64,000 nt of DNA from Lachnospiraceae bacterium (lineage in GTDB: Bacteria; Bacillota; Clostridia; Lachnospirales; Lachnospiraceae): positions 1-64,000 of the forward strand of contig JAFRKV010000056.1 of assembly GCA_017431515.1 (NCBI GenBank). The letters are read 5' to 3'. A program made the position numbers and the translations under genes. A model generated the notes under the pieces. That model had not been told where the DNA came from and ran no database searches. It saw only the letters and a program-made list of their open reading frames with translations. Shown piece by piece: positions 7,492 through 19,154 of this stretch; within the stretch, counting starts at the first letter, position 1, and each line of letters opens with the position of its first letter.

Positions 7492-10400
7492 ATGAAGGAA
7501 CAGAAGAGTCGTTTTGAGAAAGCACGCGCCTACGGTCTTTACGATCCGTCGTTTGAGCATGACAACTGCGGGATCGGCGCCATCATTGACGTGGCGGGAA
7601 AAGCCAGCCACACGCTGGTGGACGATGCGCTAAAGATCGTCGAGAAATTGGAGCACCGGGCCGGGAAGGACGCGGAGGGCAAGACCGGTGACGGTGTGGG
7701 GATTCTGACGCAGATCCCCCATAAATTCTTTGTAAAAAAACTGAAAAAGGAAGGCATTACGCTGCAAGGCGCAAGATCTTACGGCGTTGGCATGTTTTTC
7801 TTCCCGCAGAAGGATCTGAAACTCCGTCAGGCGAGATCCATGTTTGAGATCATCGTCAAGAAGGCGGGGCTGAAGATCCTTTATTGGAGAAAGGTGGAGT
7901 CAAATCCGAAGGTGCTGGGATCCAAGGCAAGGGAATGCATGCCGAATATCTATCAGGTCTTTATTGAGCGGCCGGAGGATGCCGGGACGGATCTGGATTT
8001 TGACCGGAAGCTCTATGTGATCCGGAGGGAGTTTGAGCAGAGCAGCACCAACACTTACGTGCCGTCCCTTTCCTGCAGGACCATCGTCTATAAGGGGATG
8101 CTCCTGGTGGGGCAGCTCCGTACGTTCTTTACGGATCTGGAGGACAAGGATTACGAGTCCGCCATCGCCATGGTGCATTCCCGGTTTTCCACGAATACGA
8201 TGCCCAGCTGGAACCGCGCCCACCCCAACCGCTTTATCGTGCATAACGGCGAGATCAATACCATCAAAGGAAATGCGGACAAGATGCTGGCCCGGGAAGA
8301 GACGATGCATACGGATCTTTTTTCGGAAGAGGATATGACCAAGGTGCTGCCGGTGATTTCCCAGAGCGGATCGGACTCCGCCATGCTGGACAATGTGCTG
8401 GAATTTCTGGTGATGAGCGGCCTGGATCTGCCTCTTGCCATGAGTATCATGATCCCGGAGCCCTGGGCTCATAATGAGACCCTGACCCAGGAAGAGCGGG
8501 ATTTCTATCAATATTATGCCACCATGCTGGAGCCCTGGGACGGACCGGCTTCTATTCTCTTTTCCGACGGGGATGTGATGGGGGCGATCCTGGACAGAAA
8601 CGGCCTTCGTCCTTCGCGTTATTACATCATGGATGACGGACGGCTCATCCTCTCTTCGGAGGTGGGTGTCCTTCCGCTGGATGAAAAGCATATCATCAAA
8701 AAAGAACGTCTCCATCCCGGCAAGCTTCTCCTTGTGGATACGAAGCAGAAGAAGATCATCCTGGATGATGAGATCAAGGAAATGTATGCGCTGAAAAAGC
8801 CCTACGGCGAGTGGCTGGACAGCAAGCTGACCCTGCTTTCCGATATCCGCATCCCGAATAAAAAAGTGACAAGGATCGAGGGCGAGCAGAGAAAGAAACT
8901 GCAGAAGGCCTTCGGTTACACCTGGGAGGATTATCACGACGGACTGCTGGGGATGGCACTCAACGGCACGGAGAGCATCGGCTCCATGGGAATCGACACG
9001 CCCATCGCGGCGCTTTCCAAAGAGTACCAGCCGCTGTTTTATTACTTCAAACAACTCTTTGCCCAGGTGACGAATCCGCCCATCGACGCACAGCGGGAGG
9101 AGATCGTGACCTCCAGAACCGTCTACGTGGGCAAAAACGGGAACCTTCTGGAGGAAAGCCCGGAAAACTGCCAGGTCTTAAAGATCAACAATCCGATTCT
9201 GACGGATCTTGACCTTCTGAAGATTGAGAATATGAAAAAGGAGGGCTTCCAGGTTTCGAAGATCTCCACGCTTTATTATAAGAGCACACCCATGAAGCGC
9301 GTGCTGGACCATCTGTTTGTGGAAGTGGACAAGGCCTACCGGGAAGGGGCGAATATCCTGATCCTTTCCGACCGCGGCGTGGACGAAAATCATGTGGCGA
9401 TCCCGTCACTCCTTGCGGTGGCAGCAGTCCATAATCATCTGGTGCGCACCAAAAAATGCACTGCCATGTCCCTGATCCTGGAGTCCGGCGAACCGCGGCA
9501 GGTGCATCATTTTGCGACACTGCTCGGCTATGGTGCTTCCGCCGTCAATCCGTATCTTGCCCATGCCACCATCGAGGAACTGATTGAAGACGAGCTGCTG
9601 GATAAGGATTATTACGCGGCTGTCGATGACTATGACAACGCGATCCTGTTCGGGATCGTCAAGATCGCGTCCAAGATGGGGATTTCCACGATACAGTCCT
9701 ATCAGGGCAGCAAGATCTTTGAAGCCATCGGGATCTCGGAGGATGTGATCGAGGCGTATTTCCCGGGCACGGTCAGCCGTGTGGGCGGCATCACGCTGGA
9801 GGATATCGGCTCCGCAGTGGATGCCCAGCACAGCAAAGCCTTTGATCCTCTGGGACTGCCGACGGATCTGGAACTTTCCGCCCTGGGACGCCATAAGAGC
9901 AGAAGTCAGGGAGAAAATCACCGGTACAACCCGAAGACGATCCATATGCTGCAGTATGCCACCAGAGAGGGCGACTACGGCAAGTTCAAGGAATATACCA
10001 AAATGGTGGATGCGGAGGAAACCGGGTATTTAAGAAGCCTGCTGGAGTTTCGTATCCCCAAGGAAGGGGTGCCGCTTTCCGAAGTGGAAAGCGAGGACTC
10101 CATCGTGCAGCGTTTCAAGACCGGCGCCATGTCCTACGGGTCGATCTCCGAGGAAGCGCATGAGACTCTGGCCATCGCCATGAACCATCTTCACGGAAAA
10201 TCAAACAGCGGCGAAGGCGGTGAGAGCGAGGAACGGATCCTTTCCGCGGGAACCGATCATGACAGAAGCTCCGCCATCAAGCAGGTGGCCAGCGGAAGAT
10301 TCGGCGTGACGAGCCGGTATCTTGTCAGCGCGAGAGAGATCCAGATCAAAATGGCCCAGGGCGCGAAACCCGGAGAGGGCGGCCATCTCCCCGGCAAGAA

Positions 10401-12063
10401 GGTATATCCCTGGATTGCGAAGACACGGCATTCGACGCCGGGCGTCAGCCTGATCTCGCCGCCGCCTCATCATGACATCTATTCTATTGAGGATCTGTCG
10501 CAGCTCATTTCTGACCTGAAGAATGCCAATAAGAATGCGCGGATCTCCGTAAAACTGGTATCGGAGGCCGGCGTGGGCACTGTGGCGGCCGGTGTGGCGA
10601 AGGCCGGTGCCGGCGTGGTGCTGATCTCCGGCTATGACGGCGGTACCGGCGCGGCCCCCCTTTCTTCCATCCATAACGCAGGCATGCCCTGGGAACTGGG
10701 TCTTGCGGAGACCCATCAGACATTGCTTGCCAACGGTCTCCGGAACAAAGTGGTGATCGAAACCGACGGCAAGCTGATGAGCGGGCGTGACGTGGCCATC
10801 GCTGCGATCCTGGGCGCGGAGGAATTCGGATTTGCCACGGCGCCGCTGATCACCATGGGCTGCGTGATGATGAGAGCCTGCCAGTCCGACACCTGCCCCA
10901 TGGGCGTCGCGACCCAGAATCCGGAGCTGCGCAAGCGCTTTGCCGGAAAGCCGGAATATGTGGAAAACTTCATGCGCTTCATCGCCAGAGAGCTGCGGGA
11001 GATCATGAGCACCCTCGGTGTCCGGACCGTGACGGAGCTGGTGGGACGCACCGACCTGCTGCGCGTCAAGGAGACGCTGAACGGTCAGGAGAAAAAGCTG
11101 GATCTCTCCAGAATCCTTTACGATGTGTCGGAGGAAGACCGGTCGGAGATGACTTTCCAGGGAAGCAAGCTCTATGATTTCCAACTGGAAACCACCAAGG
11201 ATGAAAAAGAGCTCCTATCCTCGAAGTCCATTCAGAAAGCCATCGAAACAGGAAAGAAAGCCACGGCATCGGTCACGCTGGAGAGTGTGGATCGCACCTT
11301 CGGCACGCTCCTGGGTGCGGAGATTACGAGAAAGCATCCGGAGGGACTTGCAGACGATACGATCACCATCAGCTGCAGCGGTTCCGGTGGACAGAGCTTT
11401 GGCGCTTTTGTCCCGAAGGGGCTGACTTTAAATCTGACGGGAGACAGCAATGATTATTTCGGAAAAGGGCTTTCCGGTGGGAAACTCGCTGTATTTGCAC
11501 CGGCGGAAGCGATGTATGATCCTCATGAAAACACCATGATCGGAAATGTGGCGCTGTATGGCGCGACTTCCGGAAAAGCTTTTATCGCGGGCATGGCGGG
11601 GGAGCGGTTCTGTATCCGTAATTCCGGCGCCGTCGCTGTGGCGGAAGGTGTGGGAGAACACGGCTGTGAATACATGACCGGCGGCACTGTCGTGATCCTG
11701 GGCAGCACCGGCAAGAACTTCGCGGCCGGCATGAGCGGCGGCGTGGCCTATGTGCTGGATGAGGACAACCGGCTTTACCGGAATCTCAACAAAGAGCTGG
11801 TCTCCATGGAAAATGTGGAGCATAAGAACGATAAGCGGGAGCTGCGGTCCATTATTGAGGAGCATGTGGCCTGCACAGGCTCGAAAAAGGGGCAGGAGAT
11901 TCTCGACCATTTTGAGGAGGATGTCCGGAAGTTTAAAAAGATCATTCCGAGGGATTACAAGGTGATCTTAAGCGGCATCGCCCATTTTGAGGAACAGGGC
12001 ATGGATCCGGAGACCGCAAAGATCGAAGCTTTCAAGGCCTTTGTTGCAGGAGAGGGGAGGTAA
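7492..12063 (+). CDS. gltB: Glutamate synthase (NADPH/ferredoxin type), large subunit
   Basis: A 1523-residue subunit that takes the amide nitrogen from glutamine and passes ammonia through a tunnel to 2-oxoglutarate, giving glutamate. The mature N-terminus is Cys26 (HDNCGIGAI), so a 25-residue propeptide is expected to be removed. Blocks in order: the class II glutaminase domain (FSTNTMPSWNRAHP, HNGEINT), a central domain, the FMN/Fe-S synthase domain (SGEGGESEERI, KPGEGGHLPG, SPPPHHDIYSIEDL, GGTGAAPLSS, CQSDTCPMGVATQ, whose Cys ligate the 3Fe-4S cluster), and the C-terminal GXGXG beta-helix (GGTVVILGSTGKNFAAGMSG). GltD follows after 6 bases. Expression appears set by promoter 7390-7418 and attenuator B. 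Confidence 0.96.
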   Translation: MKEQKSRFEKARAYGLYDPSFEHDNCGIGAIIDVAGKASHTLVDDALKIVEKLEHRAGKDAEGKTGDGVGILTQIPHKFFVKKLKKEGITLQGARSYGVGMFFFPQKDLKLRQARSMFEIIVKKAGLKILYWRKVESNPKVLGSKARECMPNIYQVFIERPEDAGTDLDFDRKLYVIRREFEQSSTNTYVPSLSCRTIVYKGMLLVGQLRTFFTDLEDKDYESAIAMVHSRFSTNTMPSWNRAHPNRFIVHNGEINTIKGNADKMLAREETMHTDLFSEEDMTKVLPVISQSGSDSAMLDNVLEFLVMSGLDLPLAMSIMIPEPWAHNETLTQEERDFYQYYATMLEPWDGPASILFSDGDVMGAILDRNGLRPSRYYIMDDGRLILSSEVGVLPLDEKHIIKKERLHPGKLLLVDTKQKKIILDDEIKEMYALKKPYGEWLDSKLTLLSDIRIPNKKVTRIEGEQRKKLQKAFGYTWEDYHDGLLGMALNGTESIGSMGIDTPIAALSKEYQPLFYYFKQLFAQVTNPPIDAQREEIVTSRTVYVGKNGNLLEESPENCQVLKINNPILTDLDLLKIENMKKEGFQVSKISTLYYKSTPMKRVLDHLFVEVDKAYREGANILILSDRGVDENHVAIPSLLAVAAVHNHLVRTKKCTAMSLILESGEPRQVHHFATLLGYGASAVNPYLAHATIEELIEDELLDKDYYAAVDDYDNAILFGIVKIASKMGISTIQSYQGSKIFEAIGISEDVIEAYFPGTVSRVGGITLEDIGSAVDAQHSKAFDPLGLPTDLELSALGRHKSRSQGENHRYNPKTIHMLQYATREGDYGKFKEYTKMVDAEETGYLRSLLEFRIPKEGVPLSEVESEDSIVQRFKTGAMSYGSISEEAHETLAIAMNHLHGKSNSGEGGESEERILSAGTDHDRSSAIKQVASGRFGVTSRYLVSAREIQIKMAQGAKPGEGGHLPGKKVYPWIAKTRHSTPGVSLISPPPHHDIYSIEDLSQLISDLKNANKNARISVKLVSEAGVGTVAAGVAKAGAGVVLISGYDGGTGAAPLSSIHNAGMPWELGLAETHQTLLANGLRNKVVIETDGKLMSGRDVAIAAILGAEEFGFATAPLITMGCVMMRACQSDTCPMGVATQNPELRKRFAGKPEYVENFMRFIARELREIMSTLGVRTVTELVGRTDLLRVKETLNGQEKKLDLSRILYDVSEEDRSEMTFQGSKLYDFQLETTKDEKELLSSKSIQKAIETGKKATASVTLESVDRTFGTLLGAEITRKHPEGLADDTITISCSGSGGQSFGAFVPKGLTLNLTGDSNDYFGKGLSGGKLAVFAPAEAMYDPHENTMIGNVALYGATSGKAFIAGMAGERFCIRNSGAVAVAEGVGEHGCEYMTGGTVVILGSTGKNFAAGMSGGVAYVLDEDNRLYRNLNKELVSMENVEHKNDKRELRSIIEEHVACTGSKKGQEILDHFEEDVRKFKKIIPRDYKVILSGIAHFEEQGMDPETAKIEAFKAFVAGEGR

Positions 12064-12069
12064 TCTGTT

Positions 12070-13554
12070 ATGGGAAAATCCACGGGATTTTTGGAATATG
12101 AAAGAGTTGAGGGCAATGTCCGGACGGAAAAGGAAAGGGTGAAGGATTTCCGGGAGTTTCACGAAAGACTCCCTCTCACAAAGCAAAAGGAACAGGCAGC
12201 CAGATGCATGGACTGCGGGATTCCGTTCTGCCAGGCGGGGATGATGATCGCCGGCATGGCATCCGGCTGTCCGCTGCATAACCTGGTGCCGGAGGTGAAT
12301 GACCTGGTATACCGCGGACGGATGGAGGAAGCCTATCAGCGGCTTTCCGTGACCCATAGCTTTCCGGAGTTTACGAGCAGGGTATGTCCGGCACTCTGTG
12401 AAGCGGCCTGCACCTGCGGGCTCAAGGACGAGCCGGTGTCCACCAAGGAAAACGAAAAGGCCGTGATCGAATATGCTTATGAAAACGATCTCGTCAAAGA
12501 GATCGCACCGGAGTACCGCACTGGGAAAAAGGTGGCAATCGTCGGGAGCGGGCCTTCCGGCCTGGCGGCTGCGCAGCTTTTAAACCGCCGGGGGCACAGC
12601 GTGACGGTCTATGAGAGGAGAGACAGGATCGGCGGACTGCTCCGTTACGGCATCCCGAATATGAAGCTGGAGAAAAGCCTGATTGACCGGCGGATCGCGC
12701 TCATGAAGGAAGCCGGCGTGGAATTTGTGGTGAATACGGATATCGGAAAGGATATTTCCGGAGAGAGTCTTCTAAAAGACTATGACAGTGTGGTATTATG
12801 CTGTGGGGCGTCCAATCCGCGGGATATCAAAGCACCGGGGCGGGAGGCAAAGGGCATCCGCTTTGCGGTGGACTTTTTGTCGGAGCTTACGAAACGCCTG
12901 CAGGACAGTGATTTTCAGGAGGTTCCCTATGACCTTGCGCAGGATAAGGACGTGATCATCATTGGCGGCGGCGATACCGGAAATGACTGTGTGGGCAGCT
13001 GTATCCGTCTCGGGGCGAAATCCGTGACCCAGCTGGAAATGATGCCCTGCCCGCCGGAAAAGAGGACGCAGACCAATCCCTGGCCGGAATGGCCCAAGAT
13101 CCTGAAGGTGGACTACGGGCAGGAAGAGGCGATCTGGAAATTCGGCAGTGATCCGAGAATTTACCAGACGACGGTGAAAGAGTTTAAGAAAGACAAAAAG
13201 GGAAACCTGAAGGAAGTGGTGCTCATTTCCCTGAAAGCCGAAAAGGATCCGAAGACTGGTCGGATGAATATGGTACCCGTGGAGGGGACGGAGAAGACAG
13301 TGCCGGCACAGCTGGTGCTGATCGCGGCAGGATTCCTGGGGAGTGAGCAATATGTGATTGACACCTTCGGCGTGGAGACCGACGGCCGGACAAATGTGAA
13401 GACGATCCCCGGCGCGCATCTGTCCTCCAAAGACAGGGTCTATACGGCAGGAGATATGCATCGCGGGCAGTCCCTTGTGGTATGGGCCATCGCGGAAGGC
13501 AGAAATGCCGCCAAGGAAGTAGACGAAGCGTTGATGGGATTCAGTAATTTATAA
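12070..13554 (+). CDS. gltD: Glutamate synthase, small subunit
   Basis: A 494-residue flavoprotein partner of GltB that moves electrons from NAD(P)H through FAD and two 4Fe-4S clusters. The Cys-rich N-terminal ferredoxin-like part is visible: CMDCGIPFC near residues 46-54, then CPLHN, and CPALCEAACTCG. Two dinucleotide-binding Rossmann motifs follow, VAIVGSGPSGLAAA (FAD) and VIIIGGGDTGNDC (NAD(P)H). TAGDMHRGQSLVVWAI is the usual C-terminal FAD contact. The ATG is preceded by a GGAGAGGGGAGG sequence formed by the end of gltB, so the two genes are translationally linked. A palindromic repeat element separates it from pyrG. Confidence 0.95.
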   Translation: MGKSTGFLEYERVEGNVRTEKERVKDFREFHERLPLTKQKEQAARCMDCGIPFCQAGMMIAGMASGCPLHNLVPEVNDLVYRGRMEEAYQRLSVTHSFPEFTSRVCPALCEAACTCGLKDEPVSTKENEKAVIEYAYENDLVKEIAPEYRTGKKVAIVGSGPSGLAAAQLLNRRGHSVTVYERRDRIGGLLRYGIPNMKLEKSLIDRRIALMKEAGVEFVVNTDIGKDISGESLLKDYDSVVLCCGASNPRDIKAPGREAKGIRFAVDFLSELTKRLQDSDFQEVPYDLAQDKDVIIIGGGDTGNDCVGSCIRLGAKSVTQLEMMPCPPEKRTQTNPWPEWPKILKVDYGQEEAIWKFGSDPRIYQTTVKEFKKDKKGNLKEVVLISLKAEKDPKTGRMNMVPVEGTEKTVPAQLVLIAAGFLGSEQYVIDTFGVETDGRTNVKTIPGAHLSSKDRVYTAGDMHRGQSLVVWAIAEGRNAAKEVDEALMGFSNL

Positions 13555-13713
13555 ACAGGATGTCGGGGTCATAAGTCACATGCCGCTTGCGGCATTGTGA
13601 CCTTTGCACAAGAATCCGGTCAGACATGCTGGCATGTCTGCACGGATTTTCGTGCAAAGTGCATATGCGATTTCATCGCATAGCACTTATGACCTTAACA
13701 TGATAAACAGGAT
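13551..13713 (+). repeat. Three-armed palindromic element copy 1, with 11-bp flanking direct repeat
   Basis: The core is 13561-13700, bounded by TGT...ACA. Outer stem GGTCATAAGT (13567-13576) pairs with ACTTATGACC (13685-13694). Inside are three hairpins. Arm I, near 13577-13599, has stem CACATGCCG with one bulge. Arm II, 13602-13659, is a long stem opening with CTTTGCAC/GTGCAAAG and capped by AGACATGC/GCATGTCT. Arm III, near 13660-13685, contains ATGCGAT-TTC-ATCGCAT. The word ATAAACAGGAT occurs exactly at 13551-13561 and 13703-13713 and looks like a target-site duplication. A second copy lies at 55875-56007 on the other strand. No reading frame or transposase is inside. It sits between gltD and pyrG and could affect read-through. 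Confidence 0.75.
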
Positions 13714-13722
13714 AAGGGGTAG

Positions 13723-16505
<2,783 letters not shown>

Positions 16506-16520
16506 TCAGGGTAGGGTAGC

Positions 16521-17102
16521 ATGCCAAAAAAGGAAAGTGTCTGCAATTCCATATTGATCGTGTCCGCCTCTGAGCAGTTTGAGTTTCAGGTCAAAAAAAC
16601 GCTGGTGGGGTTTCTGACCATCGATGTGGTCAGGAGCGTCGCCCTGGGAAGGCGGCATATCCTGGAAAAAGACTATGACCTTGTGGTGATCCAGATGCCG
16701 CTGAACGACGAGCCCGGGACAGAGTTTGCCGTGGATGTGGCGGAACAGAGCGAGGCGTCGGTTCTGATCGTATCTCCAGCAGAGGTTTACGCGGATGTCA
16801 TGGATATGGTGACGGATCACGGCGTCATGGTGGTTTCCAGCCCCTATCCGCCGATGGTGATGGATAAGGCGATCCGTGTGCTGATCGCCACCCAGGGCAG
16901 GATCAAAGCGCTGCAGAAAAAGATCCGGACCACGGAGGAAAAACTGGAGGAGCTTCGGATCGTGAGCAAAGCCAAACTGGTTCTGGTGGAGAAAAAGCAC
17001 CTCACGGAGGACGAAGCGCATAAATACATCGGAAAAAAAGCCATGAATCATGGTGTTTCCAGGAAACGGATCGCCGAGGCGATTCTGGATGATCTGACAT
17101 AA
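16521..17102 (+). CDS. ANTAR-domain antitermination regulator with degenerate receiver
   Basis: A 193-residue protein. Residues about 8-120 look like a CheY-type receiver (ILIVSASEQFEFQV, YDLVVIQMPLND). The position of the phosphorylated Asp (usually LLDxxMPG) is Gln (VIQMPL), so normal phosphotransfer is unlikely. A coiled-coil linker (about 125-150) leads to a C-terminal ANTAR domain (about 140-192) with AKLVLVEKKHLTEDEAHKYI and KRIAEAILDDL. ANTAR domains bind paired RNA hairpins with hexaloops and block terminators. Three AAAGGC hexaloop/terminator leaders in this locus are the obvious targets. It is the last gene of the locus. How it senses nitrogen is open; contact with the GS-like protein or a PII domain is conceivable. 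Confidence 0.85.
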   Translation: MPKKESVCNSILIVSASEQFEFQVKKTLVGFLTIDVVRSVALGRRHILEKDYDLVVIQMPLNDEPGTEFAVDVAEQSEASVLIVSPAEVYADVMDMVTDHGVMVVSSPYPPMVMDKAIRVLIATQGRIKALQKKIRTTEEKLEELRIVSKAKLVLVEKKHLTEDEAHKYIGKKAMNHGVSRKRIAEAILDDLT

Positions 17103-17146
17103 GGATTTCTGTAAAATGATTTCTCACCGACTTTCTTTTCATCAGA

Positions 17147-17168
17147 TGACAGGCGTGGTATACTGTCA
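17147..17168 (+). promoter_or_regulatory. Promoter with inverted-repeat operator before the DUF3089 operon
   Basis: An extended -10 (TGGTATACT, 17156-17164) is embedded in the inverted repeat TGACAG (17147-17152), 10 bases, CTGTCA (17163-17168). The -35 is weak (TTTTCA at 17136-17141, 17-bp spacer). A repressor bound to the repeat would cover the -10. The regulator is unknown. Confidence 0.5.
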
Positions 17169-17191
17169 CTATATGATCAGGAGGTCGTGTT

Positions 17192-18460
17192 TTGAAAAAA
17201 CGTAGATTAACAGCAGTCATTTCTGCAACACTTCTTTTTACAATCTTCCTTCTTTCCGGCTGTGTGCCAATCGGACGCGAAGACCGCGTGGAGAAAGTAC
17301 AGGATGCAGTAGGGAAAATCCAGGAAAAACAGGAAAAACGGGAAAGTTTCAACGAAAGGACGCCGGATCCCCAGGCGGATTTTTATGATACGCCCCTTGT
17401 CGGCGTGGCCAATGACTATTCCTATGACGATAACTGGCTGATGATCCCGGACAAGATCACAAAGGATGTGGATACGTTTTATGTGTATCCCACCATTGTG
17501 ACGAATACCCTGAAGGATGCGCCCGCCATCGTGGACATCGATGAGCCCATCATGCGGATTGGCGCGTATGATACCTATATCAAAAATGCAACGGCCTTTG
17601 AGGAGAGCACGAATGTGTTTGCGCCTTTTTACCGGCAGACCAATATGGCGGCAGTGGCGGATCTCAGAGGACAGGAGCTGGAGGATTTTCACAAGCAGGA
17701 GCAGCGCACCGATATCTATGCAGCGCTGGATTATTATTTTGAACATTATAATGAGGGGAGACCCTTCATTCTGGCCGGGCATTCCCAGGGCTCCATTCTC
17801 TTAAAGATCGCGCTGGAAGAGTATTTCCGGCTTCATCCGGAGTATTATGAAAGGATGATCGCGGCCTATCTGGTGGGTTTTTCCGTGACGAAGGATGATC
17901 TGAAAAACTATCCCCATCTGAGATTTGCCCAGGGTGCCTCTGACACGGGCGTCATTGTTTCATGGAATACGGAAGGCCCCGGAAATAAAGACGCAGACAA
18001 TATCGTCCTGGAGCCGGATGCGATCTCCATCAATCCGATCACCTGGACCCTGACGGCGGCCTATGCGCCGGCCGATGCCTGTCCGGGCAGCCGCGTAGAT
18101 GATATGGCAGGCACCCTCGAAGGCGAAGTGGTGCAGCTTCGGTTCGATATCCGTGAGATCCTTTATACCAAAACCACCATCGAGGAACTGGTGGGCCGGG
18201 TGATCGAGGATTCCTTTACGGAATATCATCCGGGCATTGCGGATGCGCAGGTGGATCCGGAGCGGGGCGTTGTGATCTGTACCACGGAGTGCGTGCCCTT
18301 TATGAAGATCACCAATCCGGATATGCCGGATGTGTTTGGCCCGGAGAGCTATCATAGCAGCGATTATGCCCTGTATTATGACAGCATCGTGGAAAATGTG
18401 GAGGATCGGATCGACCATTGGGAGGACCAGCACGAGGAGTGGGAGGCAAAAGACGACTGA
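17192..18460 (+). CDS. DUF3089 lipoprotein, predicted alpha/beta hydrolase
   Basis: A 422-residue secreted lipoprotein. The start is TTG 17192, after CAGGAGG. The signal peptide ends in a lipobox (LLSGC), with the lipidated Cys at residue 24. A Lys/Glu-rich linker follows, then a DUF3089 domain with VDTFYVYPT, NVFAPFYRQ and the nucleophile elbow AGHSQGS near residues 194-200, as in alpha/beta hydrolases that act on esters or lipids. It would face the outside of the cell membrane. It is the first gene of a five-gene operon with a phosphopantetheinyl transferase, MATE exporter, ATP-grasp ligase and phosphatase. A role in maturing or trimming an exported product is possible but unproven. Confidence 0.8.
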   Translation: MKKRRLTAVISATLLFTIFLLSGCVPIGREDRVEKVQDAVGKIQEKQEKRESFNERTPDPQADFYDTPLVGVANDYSYDDNWLMIPDKITKDVDTFYVYPTIVTNTLKDAPAIVDIDEPIMRIGAYDTYIKNATAFEESTNVFAPFYRQTNMAAVADLRGQELEDFHKQEQRTDIYAALDYYFEHYNEGRPFILAGHSQGSILLKIALEEYFRLHPEYYERMIAAYLVGFSVTKDDLKNYPHLRFAQGASDTGVIVSWNTEGPGNKDADNIVLEPDAISINPITWTLTAAYAPADACPGSRVDDMAGTLEGEVVQLRFDIREILYTKTTIEELVGRVIEDSFTEYHPGIADAQVDPERGVVICTTECVPFMKITNPDMPDVFGPESYHSSDYALYYDSIVENVEDRIDHWEDQHEEWEAKDD

Positions 18461-18470
18461 CCCTGTTGCA

Positions 18471-19154
18471 ATGAACCGAGTGGAATGCTATATCAAGGGA
18501 TGCCTAGACCTTTCTGACCCCCTGGATCATCCGGAGGAACTTTCCGCGCTGGATGCAGCGCGCAGAGAGAGGATCCGAAAATATAGGACACCGGCGGACC
18601 GCAAACGCGGATTCTGCGCGGGCCTTATGATCGCGGAGCATTTCAGCGCGCGTGGGAAAAGGGCGGAGGAGATCACCACCGGCCCTCACGGCAGGCCGCA
18701 GATCGAGGGGCTGGATTTTAACATCAGTCACGCCGGGGATTATGTCGTGATGGCGCTGTCGGATCATTCCGTGGGCTGCGATATCGAACGGATCCGGGAC
18801 AAAAAGACCGGTATCGCGAAACGTTTCTTTTCAGAAGCGGAAGCAGCCTGGATTGACGCGTCGGAGGATCCGCTTGCGGCTTTTTACCGTGTCTGGACAG
18901 CCAGGGAAAGCTATGTGAAATATACCGGAGAGGGGATCTCTCTGGATTTTCAAAAATATGAGATCCGTTTTGATGATGCGTCCCGGGAAGCGCCTTTGAC
19001 AGAAGGCGATCTACGGGAGGCGCAGTATCTCGGATCTGCGGCTGTCATGCGGGACGGTGTCAGACAGGACTGCATGGTATTTCAGTGGCGCTATGACGAA
19101 AATTACGTCCTGTCCCTTTGCTGTGACATCGCGAAAGGAGTTTGTTTTGCATAA
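18471..19154 (+). CDS. 4'-phosphopantetheinyl transferase, Sfp type
   Basis: A 227-residue enzyme that moves the phosphopantetheine arm of CoA onto a Ser of carrier proteins. Core motifs are in place: FNISHAGDYV near residue 84, VGCDIERI near 100 (Mg-binding Asp/Glu), and FYRVWTARESYVKYTGEG near 140 (KxS-like helix). The length fits the Sfp/AcpT group rather than the shorter AcpS. I start at ATG 18471 because the family N-terminus is there; the SD is weak, so coupling to the gene 10 bases upstream is likely. No carrier protein or synthase lies in the window, so its partner must be encoded elsewhere. It overlaps the MATE gene by 8 bases. Confidence 0.85.
   Translation: MNRVECYIKGCLDLSDPLDHPEELSALDAARRERIRKYRTPADRKRGFCAGLMIAEHFSARGKRAEEITTGPHGRPQIEGLDFNISHAGDYVVMALSDHSVGCDIERIRDKKTGIAKRFFSEAEAAWIDASEDPLAAFYRVWTARESYVKYTGEGISLDFQKYEIRFDDASREAPLTEGDLREAQYLGSAAVMRDGVRQDCMVFQWRYDENYVLSLCCDIAKGVCFA

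Noticed and set aside
5594-7525. Long minus-strand open frame (643 codons) opposite amtB
   Set aside because: It mirrors the codon pattern of amtB, shows no family motif and has His/Arg/Cys-rich antisense composition. It is a shadow of the coding strand.
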